Assembly (NCBI GenBank): GCA_903833275.1
Contig: CAILEP010000012.1
Coordinates: forward strand, 1 to 64,000
Origin: an uncultured Bdellovibrionales bacterium
GTDB lineage: Bacteria > Bdellovibrionota > Bdellovibrionia > Bdellovibrionales > UBA1609
Length of the DNA: 64,000 nt
Direction: 5' to 3'
Part shown: in pieces, positions 34,859 through 44,596 of the stretch
Position numbering within the stretch: position 1 is the first letter of the stretch
Layout: the number at the start of each line of letters is the position of its first letter
Position numbers and translations under genes: made by a program
The notes under the pieces: generated by a model
The model's database searches: none
What the model was told of the DNA's origin: nothing
What the model saw: only the letters and a program-made list of their open reading frames with translations

Positions 34859-36322
34859 ATGATCGAGTTTAATGATGTAGCGCTCACATTCGATGATATT
34901 CTTCTGGTGCCGCAATACTCCGAAATTTTACCGTCGCAAATTTCGACAGTGAGTCACTTCGCGCGTGACGTTTATTTAAATATGCCGATCACTTCGTCGG
35001 CGATGGATACTGTGACTGAAAGTAAGCTAGCCACAGTGATGGCGCAAAGTGGCGGTTTTGGGGTCATCCACAAAAACATGTCGGTGCAAAATCAGGCGTT
35101 TCAGGTTGAGCGTGTAAAAAAATATGAAAGCGGTATGATTACCGACCCCATCACTTTGACCCCCGACCATTTGGTCAGTGACGCGCTCGAGTTAATGAAA
35201 AAATACTCGATCAGCGGAGTGCCGATCACGGTCGAACGTAAACTTGTAGGCATCTTGACCAATCGCGATTTGCGTTTTGAAACCAACACCACTCAACGCA
35301 TCGGCGACGTCATGACGAAAGAAAATCTCGTCACCGCCAAAGTCGGCACCAATTTGGCCGAAGCGAAAATCATTTTGCAAAAGCACCGAATTGAGAAATT
35401 GCCGGTCGTGGACGATCAAAATTATCTGCGTGGTTTGATTACGATCAAAGATATCGAAAAGGCCAAGGCCTTTCCGAATGCAACCAAAGATAAACTGGGT
35501 CGTCTTTTTGTGGCGGCCGCTATTGGCGTTGATGCGAGTTCGAGAGAGCGCGCGAAGGCCCTGGTTGCGGCCGGTGTCGATGCTCTTGTAATCGATTCGG
35601 CCCATGGGCATTCGCGCAATGTCATGCAACAGGTTGAGTATATTCATAAAGAATTTTCGAATACGATTTTGGTGGCCGGTAACGTAGTAACCGCCGAGGC
35701 CACCGAGGCTCTTATCGGGGCCGGGGCTGACGTGGTTAAAGTTGGGGTTGGCCCAGGCAGCATCTGCACTACACGAGTGGTATCGGGTGTAGGCATGCCG
35801 CAAATTTCGGCTGTTCAAATCTGTTCTGAAGTGGCGCGTAAGCACGGCAAAACCGTGATCGCAGATGGCGGCATCAAATTCTCTGGCGATATAACGAAGG
35901 CACTCGCCTTGGGTGCGAACGCTGTGATGGTGGGCAATCTTCTGGCCGGGGCGGACGAAGCCCCTGGCGAAACGATTCTGTATCAAGGCCGTACTTATAA
36001 AGTCTATCGTGGCATGGGCAGTTTGGGCGCAATGGCTGAAGGTTCGAAAGATCGTTACTCTCAGGGCGATATCGATGATCTCGGTAAACTTGTGCCCGAA
36101 GGCATCGAAGGCAAAGTGCCTTATAAAGGTTCAGCGTCGGCGATTTTGCATCAGCTAATCGGCGGCTTAAAAGCTGGCATGGGTTACCTGGGCGCGCCCA
36201 ATATTGAGCTTTTACAAAAACGCGCAAAATTTGTGCGGATCACTCCGCAGGGTTTGCGTGAGTCGCATGTTCACGATGTCACGATCACCAAAGAGTCCCC
36301 CAATTATAGGCTTGAGATTTAG
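34859..36322 (+). CDS. guaB: Inosine-5'-monophosphate dehydrogenase
   Basis: 487 residues. It oxidises IMP to XMP, the first committed step to GMP. The catalytic loop [20 protein letters not shown] carries the active cysteine. The barrel is interrupted by paired CBS domains ([20 protein letters not shown] to [11 protein letters not shown]), and the flap [16 protein letters not shown] is intact. GAGGTAAG sits before the ATG. guaA begins four bases after its stop, so the pair is co-expressed. Confidence 0.97.
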   Translation: MIEFNDVALTFDDILLVPQYSEILPSQISTVSHFARDVYLNMPITSSAMDTVTESKLATVMAQSGGFGVIHKNMSVQNQAFQVERVKKYESGMITDPITLTPDHLVSDALELMKKYSISGVPITVERKLVGILTNRDLRFETNTTQRIGDVMTKENLVTAKVGTNLAEAKIILQKHRIEKLPVVDDQNYLRGLITIKDIEKAKAFPNATKDKLGRLFVAAAIGVDASSRERAKALVAAGVDALVIDSAHGHSRNVMQQVEYIHKEFSNTILVAGNVVTAEATEALIGAGADVVKVGVGPGSICTTRVVSGVGMPQISAVQICSEVARKHGKTVIADGGIKFSGDITKALALGANAVMVGNLLAGADEAPGETILYQGRTYKVYRGMGSLGAMAEGSKDRYSQGDIDDLGKLVPEGIEGKVPYKGSASAILHQLIGGLKAGMGYLGAPNIELLQKRAKFVRITPQGLRESHVHDVTITKESPNYRLEI

Positions 36323-36325
36323 TCT

Positions 36326-37849
36326 ATGCAGCGGGGGGTATTGATACTTGATTTTGGTTCGCAGGTTTCGCAATTAATTGCGCGACGCTTACGTGAGCTC
36401 GGATATTATTCTGAGCTTTTGCCATACAATACTCCTATCGAAAAAATTCGAGAAAAAAACCCGCTTGGCATTATTCTAAGCGGCGGCCCGTCGTCGGTTT
36501 ATGATGAAGATGCGCCGAAGGCCGAGGTGCGTGATCTCATTCAAATCGCGCCCCTTCTAGGCATCTGTTATGGCATGCAGCTATTGGCCCATGTTTATGG
36601 GGGTATGGTTGAGCAGTCTGATAAGCGCGAATACGGCCTGAACACCGTCGAATGGCGAACGCCCTTTAAGGGGGTGCCTTCAAAACAAAAAGTTTGGATG
36701 AGTCACGGCGATGTTGTGAAAGTGCCGCCCCCGGGGTTTGAAGTTTTGGCTTTTTCTGAATCGAATCACCCAGCAGCCATGCGGGCACCGAGAATCTTGG
36801 CCGTGCAATTTCACCCCGAAGTCTCGCACACTGAAGCCGGGATCGAAATTCTTCGGCATTTTTGCAAAGAGCTTTGCCATGCGGAACCCAATTGGAGCGC
36901 TGAAGACGTTCTTGACCACACTTTTCGTAAAATACGAGCGCAAGTGCCAGACGGTGAGCGAATTCTTTGTGCGCTCAGCGGCGGGGTCGACTCAACGGTG
37001 GTCGGTAAACTGTTAACCCAGGCTCTGGGGCCAGAGCGCGTGGTTTGTGTTTTTGTCGACAATGGCTTGCTCAGAAAAAATGAGTATCAAGAAGTTATAG
37101 AAATTTATCGAACCCTCGGCCTCAATGTTGATGGCGTAAATGCTCGAAAGCTTTTTCTCGGCCGATTGAAGGGTGTTATCGACCCAGAAGAAAAACGCAA
37201 AATTATTGGTCACACCTTTATCGATGTCTTTAAAGACGAGATTAAAAAGCACAAGGGTATTACGTTTTTGGCTCAAGGCACTCTTTACCCCGATGTGATC
37301 GAGTCGATTTCTCCGCGGGGTGCGAGTGTCACAATTAAATCGCATCACAATGTGGGTGGGCTGCCCAAAGATCTTAAACTAAAATTGATCGAGCCTTTGC
37401 GCGAACTTTTTAAAGATGAAGTTCGGGTTTTGGGCGAAGAATTGAAGATACCGAAAGCAATGTTATGGCGACACCCCTTTCCGGGCCCGGGGCTGGCGAT
37501 TCGAGTTATTGGTGAGGCCAGCGAAGAGGCTCTAGATGTATTGCGCGAAGTTGACGCTATTTTTGTTGAAGAGCTTCGACGTGCCGATCTCTATGTGCAT
37601 ATCTGGCAAGCCTTCGTCGTGCTATTGCCAGTGCGGACAGTCGGTGTGCAGGGCGATGGCCGCACTTACGAACGCACGGTAGCGCTTCGTGCCGTGACCT
37701 CAACCGACGGCATGACGGCCGACTGGTTTGCCTTCCCAACCGAATTTTTGCGTCAAGTTTCAAACCGCATTACCAACGAAGTTCGCAGCGTCAATCGCGT
37801 TGTTTACGATATTACTAGCAAACCTCCCGGCACCATCGAGTGGGAGTAG
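36326..37849 (+). CDS. guaA: GMP synthase (glutamine-hydrolysing)
   Basis: 507 residues. The N-terminal class I amidotransferase has the nucleophile cysteine in LLGICYGMQLLAH and the partner His-Pro-Glu in QFHPEVSHTE. The ATP pyrophosphatase P-loop is ALSGGVDSTVVG, followed by the dimerisation domain ending NRVVYDITSKPPGTIEWE. It converts XMP to GMP, completing the step begun by GuaB. dnaE starts four bases after its stop. Confidence 0.97.
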   Translation: MQRGVLILDFGSQVSQLIARRLRELGYYSELLPYNTPIEKIREKNPLGIILSGGPSSVYDEDAPKAEVRDLIQIAPLLGICYGMQLLAHVYGGMVEQSDKREYGLNTVEWRTPFKGVPSKQKVWMSHGDVVKVPPPGFEVLAFSESNHPAAMRAPRILAVQFHPEVSHTEAGIEILRHFCKELCHAEPNWSAEDVLDHTFRKIRAQVPDGERILCALSGGVDSTVVGKLLTQALGPERVVCVFVDNGLLRKNEYQEVIEIYRTLGLNVDGVNARKLFLGRLKGVIDPEEKRKIIGHTFIDVFKDEIKKHKGITFLAQGTLYPDVIESISPRGASVTIKSHHNVGGLPKDLKLKLIEPLRELFKDEVRVLGEELKIPKAMLWRHPFPGPGLAIRVIGEASEEALDVLREVDAIFVEELRRADLYVHIWQAFVVLLPVRTVGVQGDGRTYERTVALRAVTSTDGMTADWFAFPTEFLRQVSNRITNEVRSVNRVVYDITSKPPGTIEWE

Positions 37850-37853
37850 CGAG

Positions 37854-40800
37854 ATGAGTTTCGTTCACCTCCATGTTCATTCGCAATATTCATTGCTCGA
37901 AGCCACTTGCGAATTCGAGGCGCTGTGCGCGCGCGCCAAAGATTTCAACATGTCGACCGTGGCGCTGACCGACTATGGCAATATGTTTGGTGCCATCGAA
38001 TTTTATTTCGCGGCCAAAAAGGCTGGGGTTAAGCCCATTCTTGGTATCGAAGTTTATATTGCTCCAAAAGGGCGATTGGTAAAGGGCGAAGATCAAGACA
38101 CCACTCGTATGCCGAACCGACGTTTGGTTTTGCTTGCACAGAACTACGAGGGCTATCAGAATCTTTGTCAAATTTCGTCCATCGGTTACCAAGAGGGTTT
38201 TTACTATAAGCCTCGAGTCGATTACGAAATTTTAGAAAAATTCAGCAGCAATCTGATCGTGCTTTCGGGCGGCTTGATGGGCGATATCGCCTGGACATTT
38301 AAAAACTTGGGTGTCGAGCGCGCCAAAGAACGCCTCGATTTCTACCAGCGCATTTACGGCGATCGTTTTTACCTCGAGATCAATCGCACCGGCATCAACG
38401 ACTGGAAAGAAATTGAGCCCTTCTTAATTTCAGAAGCTCGGCAGCGTAACATAAAACTTGTTGCAACCAACGATGTGCACTATTTATTGCCGCAAGATCA
38501 GGTGGCGCAAGAAGTATTAATTTGCATTGGCAGCAACAAAACGCTGCAAGACCCTTCGCGCTATCGCTTGGGCTCAGATCAATTTTATTTCAAGAGTGAA
38601 GAGCAGATGCGCGCACTCTTTAGTGATTTGCCTGAGGCTTGCGATAACACTTCTGAGATCGCCGAACGTTGCGACGTGAAGTTCAACTTGAAGACCGCAG
38701 ATGGCAAGCCCATCTATTTGCTGCCGTCATTTCCGACCGAAGGTGGGCGATCTCTGGCCGACGAGATCAAGCGACTTTCGCGCGAAGGCCTTGAGCGACG
38801 TTTCGTCGAGTTGGCGGGTCGAGGCGAGGCCGTGTCGGATGAAAAACGCCCCGTCTATTTCGCCCGTCTCGAGTTCGAGCTACGAGTTATCGATCAGATG
38901 GGCTTCAATGGTTACTTTTTAATCGTTCAAGACTTCATCAGTTGGGCCAAAAATAATGATATCCCAGTGGGGCCTGGTCGGGGTTCGGGGGCCGGCTCGA
39001 TTGTCGCTTGGTCGTTGGGTATTACTGATTTAGATCCGATGCAGTACAACCTCATCTTCGAGCGTTTCTTGAACCCTGAGCGTATCTCGATGCCTGATTT
39101 TGACGTCGATTTTTGCCAAGAAAACCGCGGGCGCGTTATCGATTACGTGGTGAATAAATACGGCGCGGGTTCGGTTTCACAAATTATTACTTACGGTAAA
39201 TTGCAGGCCAAAGCCGCCATTCGAGACGTGGGCCGAGTGCTCGGTATGACGTACGCTGAAGTGGACGTTATTTCGAAGTTAATGCCTGATAAGTTAGGGC
39301 TCACACTTAAAGAAGCACTTGAGCTAGAGCCACGTCTCAGGCAGGCGGTCGATGATGACCCCAAAATCGCAACGCTTCTTGATCTCGCTCAAAAAATAGA
39401 GGGTCTTACGCGCCATGCAGGTATTCACGCTGCCGGAGTGATTATAGCCGATGGCGATATCGTGAGCCGCGCCCCGCTGTATCGCGGGGCCGATGGCGAG
39501 AATGTCGTTCAGTACGACATGAAGCATGCCGAAAAACTCGGCCTGATTAAATTCGACTTTTTGGGTTTAAAGACGCTTACGCATGTGCAAGACGCTTTTA
39601 AGTTAGTCGAAAGAAATCGTAAAAAGAAACTCACCACGGCCGATATTTCGCTTAAAGACCCGGGTGTTTATAAAATCATGTGTCGTGGCGATACCGCCGG
39701 TATTTTTCAGTTTGAGGGCGAGGGCATCACCGACCTTATTCGAAAATCTCAGCCGAATTGCTTTGAAGATATCGTGGCGATTAACGCGCTTTATCGTCCG
39801 GGCCCGATGGATATGATCCCCGATTACGTCGAGCGCAAGTTAGGTAAAACCCCGGTTAAATTTCTTTTTAAAGAGCTTGAGCCGATCTTAAAAGAAACTT
39901 ACGGCATCGTGGTTTATCAAGAGCAAGTGCAGTTAATTGCGGCGACAATAGCTAATTACAGTCTTGGTGAAGCCGATGTTTTGCGACGAGCGATGGGTAA
40001 AAAAGACCCCGAAGAAATGGCGAGGCAGAAATCGCGCTTTCTCAGTGGTGCGGCGAAAAACAATCATGATCCAGATAAAGCCGAAGAGCTTTTTGACCTT
40101 ATGGCCAAATTTGCCGAGTACGGCTTTAACAAATCACACGCGGCGGCCTATTGCGTGGTCGCGGCCTACACGGCCTATTTAAAGAACTATTACCCCACCG
40201 AGTTCTATGCAGCGTTGTTAAGCACAGAGATGAGCGACACCGACAAAGTGGTGAAGTACATCAAAGACGCGCGTTCGCATGATATTGTGGTGCGGCCGCC
40301 TCACATTAATTTTTCTGAATATAAATTTAATGTCGTAGGTGATGAGATCGTATTTTCACTTGGCGGAGTAAAAGGCGTCGGCGAGGCCGCCGTTGAGGCC
40401 ATCGTTGAGGCGCGCCGCGAACAGCCTGACCAAAAATTTGAGTCTCTTGAGAAGTTTTTTGAAGTTGTCGACCTACGGCGGGTGAATAAAAAAACGGTCG
40501 AATGTTTGATTAAGGCCGGTGCTCTTGATGGGTTTGGTTTTAATCGCGCCGAGCTTACGGCTGGTTACGCGCGTTTTATTGATCGGGCTGACAAACGAAA
40601 GAAAGACGCCAACGTCGGCCAGGGCAGCCTGTTCTCTTTTGCCGCTGACGATGCGGTTGCGGGCGGGGCCGAGACCGAAGATCACGAGTCGGTGCAGCTT
40701 GAGAAGGCGCCCGATTGGTCGCGCTCGGCACGGTTGGCGTTTGAAAAGGAAGTTTTAGGCTTTTATCTCAGCGGGCACCCGCTCGATGCTATTCAAAATT

Positions 40801-41387
40801 TGTTAAAGCCTTACACCACCAATTCGATTCGAGACCTTGAGAATGTGGCGACAAAGTCAAAGGTCTCCGTGGCGGGTCTCGTATCGGGCCTCAAAGAGAT
40901 CATTACAAAAAAAGGCACTCGCATGGCCTTCGGTACCCTTGAAGATACCAGTGCAGGGCTTGAACTTGTGATCTTTCCGGATGTCTTCGCTCAGAACGAA
41001 GTGGCGCTAAAGTCGGATGGCGCGCTGGTCATTTCGGGCACCTTTGAAAAAGGCGATGGAGCAGAGGGTGGCCGGGCGGCCTTGAAGATCTTGGTTGAAA
41101 AGATTCAGCGCGTACAAGACCTCTTTAAGCAGGCTAAGAAGTTGAAGATCGAACTCAAAGCCGATCGCTTTGAATCGAACGAATTGAACAGTAAGATGGC
41201 CCTTCTTAAAGAGGTTTTCGAAAAGAACCCTGGGCCCACGTCGTGTCTTTTGCAAATACATTTGCCCGACATTGAACAGGTTGTTGATCTCGAAATCTCG
41301 AGCCCGCGAGGGGTTGACCTAAATCCGCAGTTTTTTGAACGCGTTGCAACCATACTTGAGGAGCCGCACTGGTCGCTTTACAGTTAA
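37854..41387 (+). CDS. dnaE: DNA polymerase III alpha subunit
   Basis: 1177 residues from the ATG at 37854, with GGGAG ten bases upstream. Longer readings would run back into guaA without support. The protein opens with the PHP domain (FVHLHVHSQYSLLEA). The polymerase core has GPGRGSGAGSIVAWSLGIT and catalytic aspartates in PDFDVDFCQENRG, followed by RPGPMDMIPDY, the HhH region and an OB fold (SVAGLVSGLKEIITKKGTRM). It is the replicative polymerase and is of usual length. Confidence 0.97.
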   Translation: MSFVHLHVHSQYSLLEATCEFEALCARAKDFNMSTVALTDYGNMFGAIEFYFAAKKAGVKPILGIEVYIAPKGRLVKGEDQDTTRMPNRRLVLLAQNYEGYQNLCQISSIGYQEGFYYKPRVDYEILEKFSSNLIVLSGGLMGDIAWTFKNLGVERAKERLDFYQRIYGDRFYLEINRTGINDWKEIEPFLISEARQRNIKLVATNDVHYLLPQDQVAQEVLICIGSNKTLQDPSRYRLGSDQFYFKSEEQMRALFSDLPEACDNTSEIAERCDVKFNLKTADGKPIYLLPSFPTEGGRSLADEIKRLSREGLERRFVELAGRGEAVSDEKRPVYFARLEFELRVIDQMGFNGYFLIVQDFISWAKNNDIPVGPGRGSGAGSIVAWSLGITDLDPMQYNLIFERFLNPERISMPDFDVDFCQENRGRVIDYVVNKYGAGSVSQIITYGKLQAKAAIRDVGRVLGMTYAEVDVISKLMPDKLGLTLKEALELEPRLRQAVDDDPKIATLLDLAQKIEGLTRHAGIHAAGVIIADGDIVSRAPLYRGADGENVVQYDMKHAEKLGLIKFDFLGLKTLTHVQDAFKLVERNRKKKLTTADISLKDPGVYKIMCRGDTAGIFQFEGEGITDLIRKSQPNCFEDIVAINALYRPGPMDMIPDYVERKLGKTPVKFLFKELEPILKETYGIVVYQEQVQLIAATIANYSLGEADVLRRAMGKKDPEEMARQKSRFLSGAAKNNHDPDKAEELFDLMAKFAEYGFNKSHAAAYCVVAAYTAYLKNYYPTEFYAALLSTEMSDTDKVVKYIKDARSHDIVVRPPHINFSEYKFNVVGDEIVFSLGGVKGVGEAAVEAIVEARREQPDQKFESLEKFFEVVDLRRVNKKTVECLIKAGALDGFGFNRAELTAGYARFIDRADKRKKDANVGQGSLFSFAADDAVAGGAETEDHESVQLEKAPDWSRSARLAFEKEVLGFYLSGHPLDAIQNLLKPYTTNSIRDLENVATKSKVSVAGLVSGLKEIITKKGTRMAFGTLEDTSAGLELVIFPDVFAQNEVALKSDGALVISGTFEKGDGAEGGRAALKILVEKIQRVQDLFKQAKKLKIELKADRFESNELNSKMALLKEVFEKNPGPTSCLLQIHLPDIEQVVDLEISSPRGVDLNPQFFERVATILEEPHWSLYS

Positions 41388-41391
41388 ACCT

Positions 41392-42594
41392 ATGCGTTTT
41401 TCGATGATTTTTTCTAATTCATTAAAATTTTTTGCAACGGCGATCTTCTTTCTTACTATTTTGACCGGTGCCGCCCACGCTCAAGAAGTCATCGATGTGG
41501 TTCGCCACGAAAAAATTGAGTCAGATGACGCGAGTTCGGCACAAACCAATCTCATGAATCAGGCCATTGAAGAAGCGTCGATTGAAAGTATCAAGACTAT
41601 GATCGGCGAAGAAAAAGTTGAGCATTCGCGCGAGATTATTAAAAATAAAATTATCAAAAACTCAGGCCGCTATGTTTCGTCATCGAGCGGTCAGAATTTT
41701 ACTCACCAAGCCAATCTCTACTTGATGGACGTGCAACTGAGAATTTCTTTGAAGGCGCTGCGAGCGCTGCTTCTCGAAAATGGCCTTCTGTATCAGCTCG
41801 ATGGGCCGCCCAAGGTATTGCCGCTGATTCAAATGGTCGACAGGGTCAATGCTCAAAGTTACGGTTGGTGGTACAACTCGGGCGCCAAAGAGCACGGCCA
41901 TTTAATTGAGAATCTCGATATATTTCAAAAAAATCTCAAAGACGAATTCTTAAAAATTGGTTTTTTTGAGTTGTCGCCTGTCGCCGGGCATTTCGTGCAG
42001 TCGATCCCTGAAACCTATAGAACAGAAAATTTGCAGAAGGTAGACACTCTTTTTATAAGTGAGTATTTTAAAAGTTCGATTGTGACCCGTGGCCAAATTA
42101 TGTTTCGGGCCAAGCCAGGTACGGATTCTGTCTATGTAATAGATGTTAAGCTTGAGGCGTTGCAGTCGGCCAATGGGCGCTTGATGGCAGAGGTGGTTCG
42201 AACCTACGAAACTCAGCCGGGTGTTTTTCAGAAAGTCGTCACTCAAAAATTCAGAGAAGTTTCACCGCATATTGCTGAAGACCTTAGTGCACAATTGGCC
42301 GATGCTTGGCGAAAAGGCACTTTTGGGGCCTCAGTGGTTAAACTGATTGTTGAAGGCGCCATTAGCCCCAAAGACCTTGAGGAATTTAAACGAGCTATTG
42401 TTTTGCAGGTGCGCGATATTAAAAGTCTACGCGAGCGACTCATTGAGCATCATCGTACGACTTTCGAGGTTGATTCTTCGGCAGTACCCCAGCAGTTAGC
42501 TCAATCGATACGCGCGGCAAAATTTACCCGGCTCAAAGTCCAGGTTGAGCAGGTCTCAAGCGAGGGTGTTACGCTGAAGGTTGAGCTCCTTTAA
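41392..42594 (+). CDS. Exported protein of unknown function upstream of a FlgT/CsgG-like gene
   Basis: 400 residues from the ATG at 41392, five bases after dnaE, with a signal peptide (FFATAIFFLTILTGAAHA-QE). The start of the mature part (NQAIEEASIESIKTMIGEEKVEHSREI) resembles the small N-terminal modules of FlgT-like proteins, and the middle (GQIMFRAKPGTDSVYVIDVKLEAL) is beta-rich. It ends 46 bases before the next gene, whose product has CsgG/FlgT-type domains, so both may form one envelope complex. The family call is weak. Confidence 0.6.
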   Translation: MRFSMIFSNSLKFFATAIFFLTILTGAAHAQEVIDVVRHEKIESDDASSAQTNLMNQAIEEASIESIKTMIGEEKVEHSREIIKNKIIKNSGRYVSSSSGQNFTHQANLYLMDVQLRISLKALRALLLENGLLYQLDGPPKVLPLIQMVDRVNAQSYGWWYNSGAKEHGHLIENLDIFQKNLKDEFLKIGFFELSPVAGHFVQSIPETYRTENLQKVDTLFISEYFKSSIVTRGQIMFRAKPGTDSVYVIDVKLEALQSANGRLMAEVVRTYETQPGVFQKVVTQKFREVSPHIAEDLSAQLADAWRKGTFGASVVKLIVEGAISPKDLEEFKRAIVLQVRDIKSLRERLIEHHRTTFEVDSSAVPQQLAQSIRAAKFTRLKVQVEQVSSEGVTLKVELL

Positions 42595-42640
42595 CTTTGC
42601 CGGTTGAGAAACACCCACTTTTTCATCTAAAATAAATAAT

Positions 42641-43585
42641 ATGAAGCTAATACGTTTTTCGATATTAGGTGGCCTCGCAATAGTTGGAGCCGTTGGCTGT
42701 TCGCTCATGTCAGTTGAGTCGCGCCATAAAGACGGTGCGCCGCAAGTCAGAGATGTGCCATTCGAAGCTCGCGAGAGCGATGAGATGCGCAAGAAGGTTT
42801 TGGTATTGCCCTTTCTGGATAGCGAGCTTCAGCGTTCAACAAGCGTCAAAGAGGTCGCGCGACGAACGGTGGTCGATGAGCTGAACGACACCCGTAGTTT
42901 TATTGTTATTAACAACAGCGATCTACCACAAGACGTTGGCAGTTTTGTTAAAGAGAACAAAGACTATGACGTTGTATCTGTGGCCCGCTTGGCCAATAAC
43001 CTGGGTATTTCGGCAATTATTGAAGGGCATATAATCGAAATTCGCGCGCACCGAATGGGTGATGAGATCGGTGTGTTTCGAAAAATTCGCGCCCAAGTCG
43101 ATGTTTCAGTTCAGGTTCGCGTATTTGCTGCGAAAACGGGGCGAGAAATTTATAACACCGTTAAAAAGGCCACCGTTGAGTCTGAAACCACTCGGGTCGC
43201 AGAAAATACTTTTTCTGATCGCGATCTGCAAGATGACCCCACTTTGGTTCGCGTCGGCGTTCGAAAAGCCTTTAAAGAAGCCATGTCAGGGATCGTAAAG
43301 TCAGTCGAAAAATTATCGTGGGAAGGCCGAGTGGCCATGGTGAGTGGTGAAAAAATCTACGTCAACTCAGGTCGTTTAACCGGCCTACAGATCGGCGACA
43401 TATTAAAAATCACCGAAGAAGGCAATGAGATTTTCGACCCCGAATCTGGCAATTTTATCGGGGCCGCCCCGGGTCGTATGAAGGGCACCATCGAAGTGGT
43501 CAGTTACTTCGGCAAAGATGGCTCTATCGCCATTGTGCATTCGGGCTCGGGTTTCAAAGAAAACGATCGCGTCGAAATTTACTAA
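42641..43585 (+). CDS. Lipoprotein with CsgG/FlgT-like domains
   Basis: 314 residues. A lipoprotein signal ends at C20 (AVGCSLM). The middle (KKVLVLPFLDSELQRSTSVKEVARRTVVDEL, IIEGHIIEIRAHRMG, VSVQVRVFAAKTGREIYNTV) follows the CsgG/FlgT middle-domain pattern. The C-terminal (EKIYVNSGRLTGLQIGDILKI, IEVVSYFGKDGSIAIV) is the small beta domain typical of FlgT. It is likely an outer-membrane-linked periplasmic protein, perhaps part of a flagellar basal-body ring or a secretion complex. No flagellar genes adjoin it. Confidence 0.7.
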   Translation: MKLIRFSILGGLAIVGAVGCSLMSVESRHKDGAPQVRDVPFEARESDEMRKKVLVLPFLDSELQRSTSVKEVARRTVVDELNDTRSFIVINNSDLPQDVGSFVKENKDYDVVSVARLANNLGISAIIEGHIIEIRAHRMGDEIGVFRKIRAQVDVSVQVRVFAAKTGREIYNTVKKATVESETTRVAENTFSDRDLQDDPTLVRVGVRKAFKEAMSGIVKSVEKLSWEGRVAMVSGEKIYVNSGRLTGLQIGDILKITEEGNEIFDPESGNFIGAAPGRMKGTIEVVSYFGKDGSIAIVHSGSGFKENDRVEIY

Positions 43586-43647
43586 ACCGCAATATTTTAA
43601 ATTTTGTCTACAACCCGAAGCCGTGTTAAAAGTGAGGGGTGTCAGAA

Positions 43648-44439
43648 ATGGATTCAGTCGATCATTTTAAAAGCCTGAGCGCAGATGCCTTGCAACTGTT
43701 AGTCGATGCCCCGAGCGTTGAGCGGGCGCGAGAACCGGTATTGGGTTCTTCGTTGCCGATACCTGTGGTGGCAGCCGAGCGCTCGGTGATCACTCCGATT
43801 TGGCTGGGCCAAATACCCTACGTCGAGTCGATGTTGGCAACCCAGGCCCTTGCTGACAGTAGTAAGGCTAGCGGCAATATGGCTCAGGCGCCAAAAGAAA
43901 AAATCGAGGGTCTCGAATACCCTCTGACGATCACTCTTGGGCGCCGAGCTGACCCTCTACGTGATATTAAAGCTTCAATTCGAATTCTACGTGATCGAAA
44001 TATCCCGATAGTGGGTGTTGAACGGGGCGGTCAGGCGACCCTTCATAACCCCGGTCAGCTTGTTATTTACCCCCATATTAATCTGCGCGAGCGGGGTCTA
44101 AAGGTAAAAGAGTATGTGGCCGTTATTGAAGTCGTAACGAAGCGCTTCTTGCAGCGCTTTGGCATTGAGGCTTTCTGCAAAGGCGATGAACCAGGGCTTC
44201 ACACCGTGTCAGGTAAGATTGCCTTTTTTGGAGTGCGCGTGCAGCACGGCTTTACCTCGCATGGTCTTTCGATCAACGTGCGAAATAATCTGGATGATTT
44301 TGCGATGATTCGCTCGTGCGGTAAAAGCGAAGAGGCGTTCAGCCGGATGCAAGATTATGGGGTTACCGCCCCTCTGTCGTTTCTATTTAAGTGCTGGTGC
44401 GAAGAGTTCTTTAAAGAGCCTATTGACCGGCCTATTTAA
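43648..44439 (+). CDS. lipB: Octanoyl-[acyl carrier protein]-protein transferase
   Basis: 263 residues. It moves octanoate from ACP to the lipoyl domains of 2-oxoacid dehydrogenases. Core motifs are intact: VERGGQATLHNPGQLVIYP, the catalytic lysine in SGKIAFFGVRVQHGFTSHGLSINV and the catalytic cysteine in IRSCGKS. The N terminus is about 45 residues longer than usual before the typical opening WLGQIPYVES, and the normal EHPPVYTLG reads LEYPLTITLG. The ATG at 43648 is preferred over the GTG at 43639 because the GAGG lies only one base before the GTG. Confidence 0.88.
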   Translation: MDSVDHFKSLSADALQLLVDAPSVERAREPVLGSSLPIPVVAAERSVITPIWLGQIPYVESMLATQALADSSKASGNMAQAPKEKIEGLEYPLTITLGRRADPLRDIKASIRILRDRNIPIVGVERGGQATLHNPGQLVIYPHINLRERGLKVKEYVAVIEVVTKRFLQRFGIEAFCKGDEPGLHTVSGKIAFFGVRVQHGFTSHGLSINVRNNLDDFAMIRSCGKSEEAFSRMQDYGVTAPLSFLFKCWCEEFFKEPIDRPI

Positions 44440-44483
44440 CCGCCCTATTGTAAAGGGCAATTCAAAACCAATTTGAATTTGAT

Positions 44484-44560
44484 GCGGGTATAGCTCAGTT
44501 GGTTAGAGCGCGTGGTCGACATCCACGAGGCCCACCGTTCGAGTCGGTGTACCCGCACCA
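44484..44560 (+). tRNA. tRNA-Val (anticodon GAC)
   Basis: 77 bases including an encoded CCA. All arms pair: acceptor GCGGGTA with TACCCGC, D arm GCTC/GAGC, anticodon arm CGTGG/CCACG and T arm CACCG/CGGTG with loop TTCGAGT. The seven-base anticodon loop reads TCGACAT, so the anticodon is GAC and position 33 is C, where U is almost universal. E. coli tRNA-Val(GAC), from memory, has TTGACAT here. It lies alone between lipB and icd. Confidence 0.92.
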
Positions 44561-44596
44561 TTTTTATTTTGCATCGTAGGTTCGAGGGGGATCAGC

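Noticed and set aside
35192-35986. A 264-codon minus-strand frame inside guaB
   Set aside because: No family resemblance and no ribosome-binding site. guaB on the plus strand is complete and conserved.
37728-37853. Longer N terminus for DnaE
   Set aside because: The extra 42 codons lie within guaA, have no ribosome-binding site and precede the conserved PHP opening FVHLHVHSQ. The ATG at 37854 with GGGAG upstream is the natural start.
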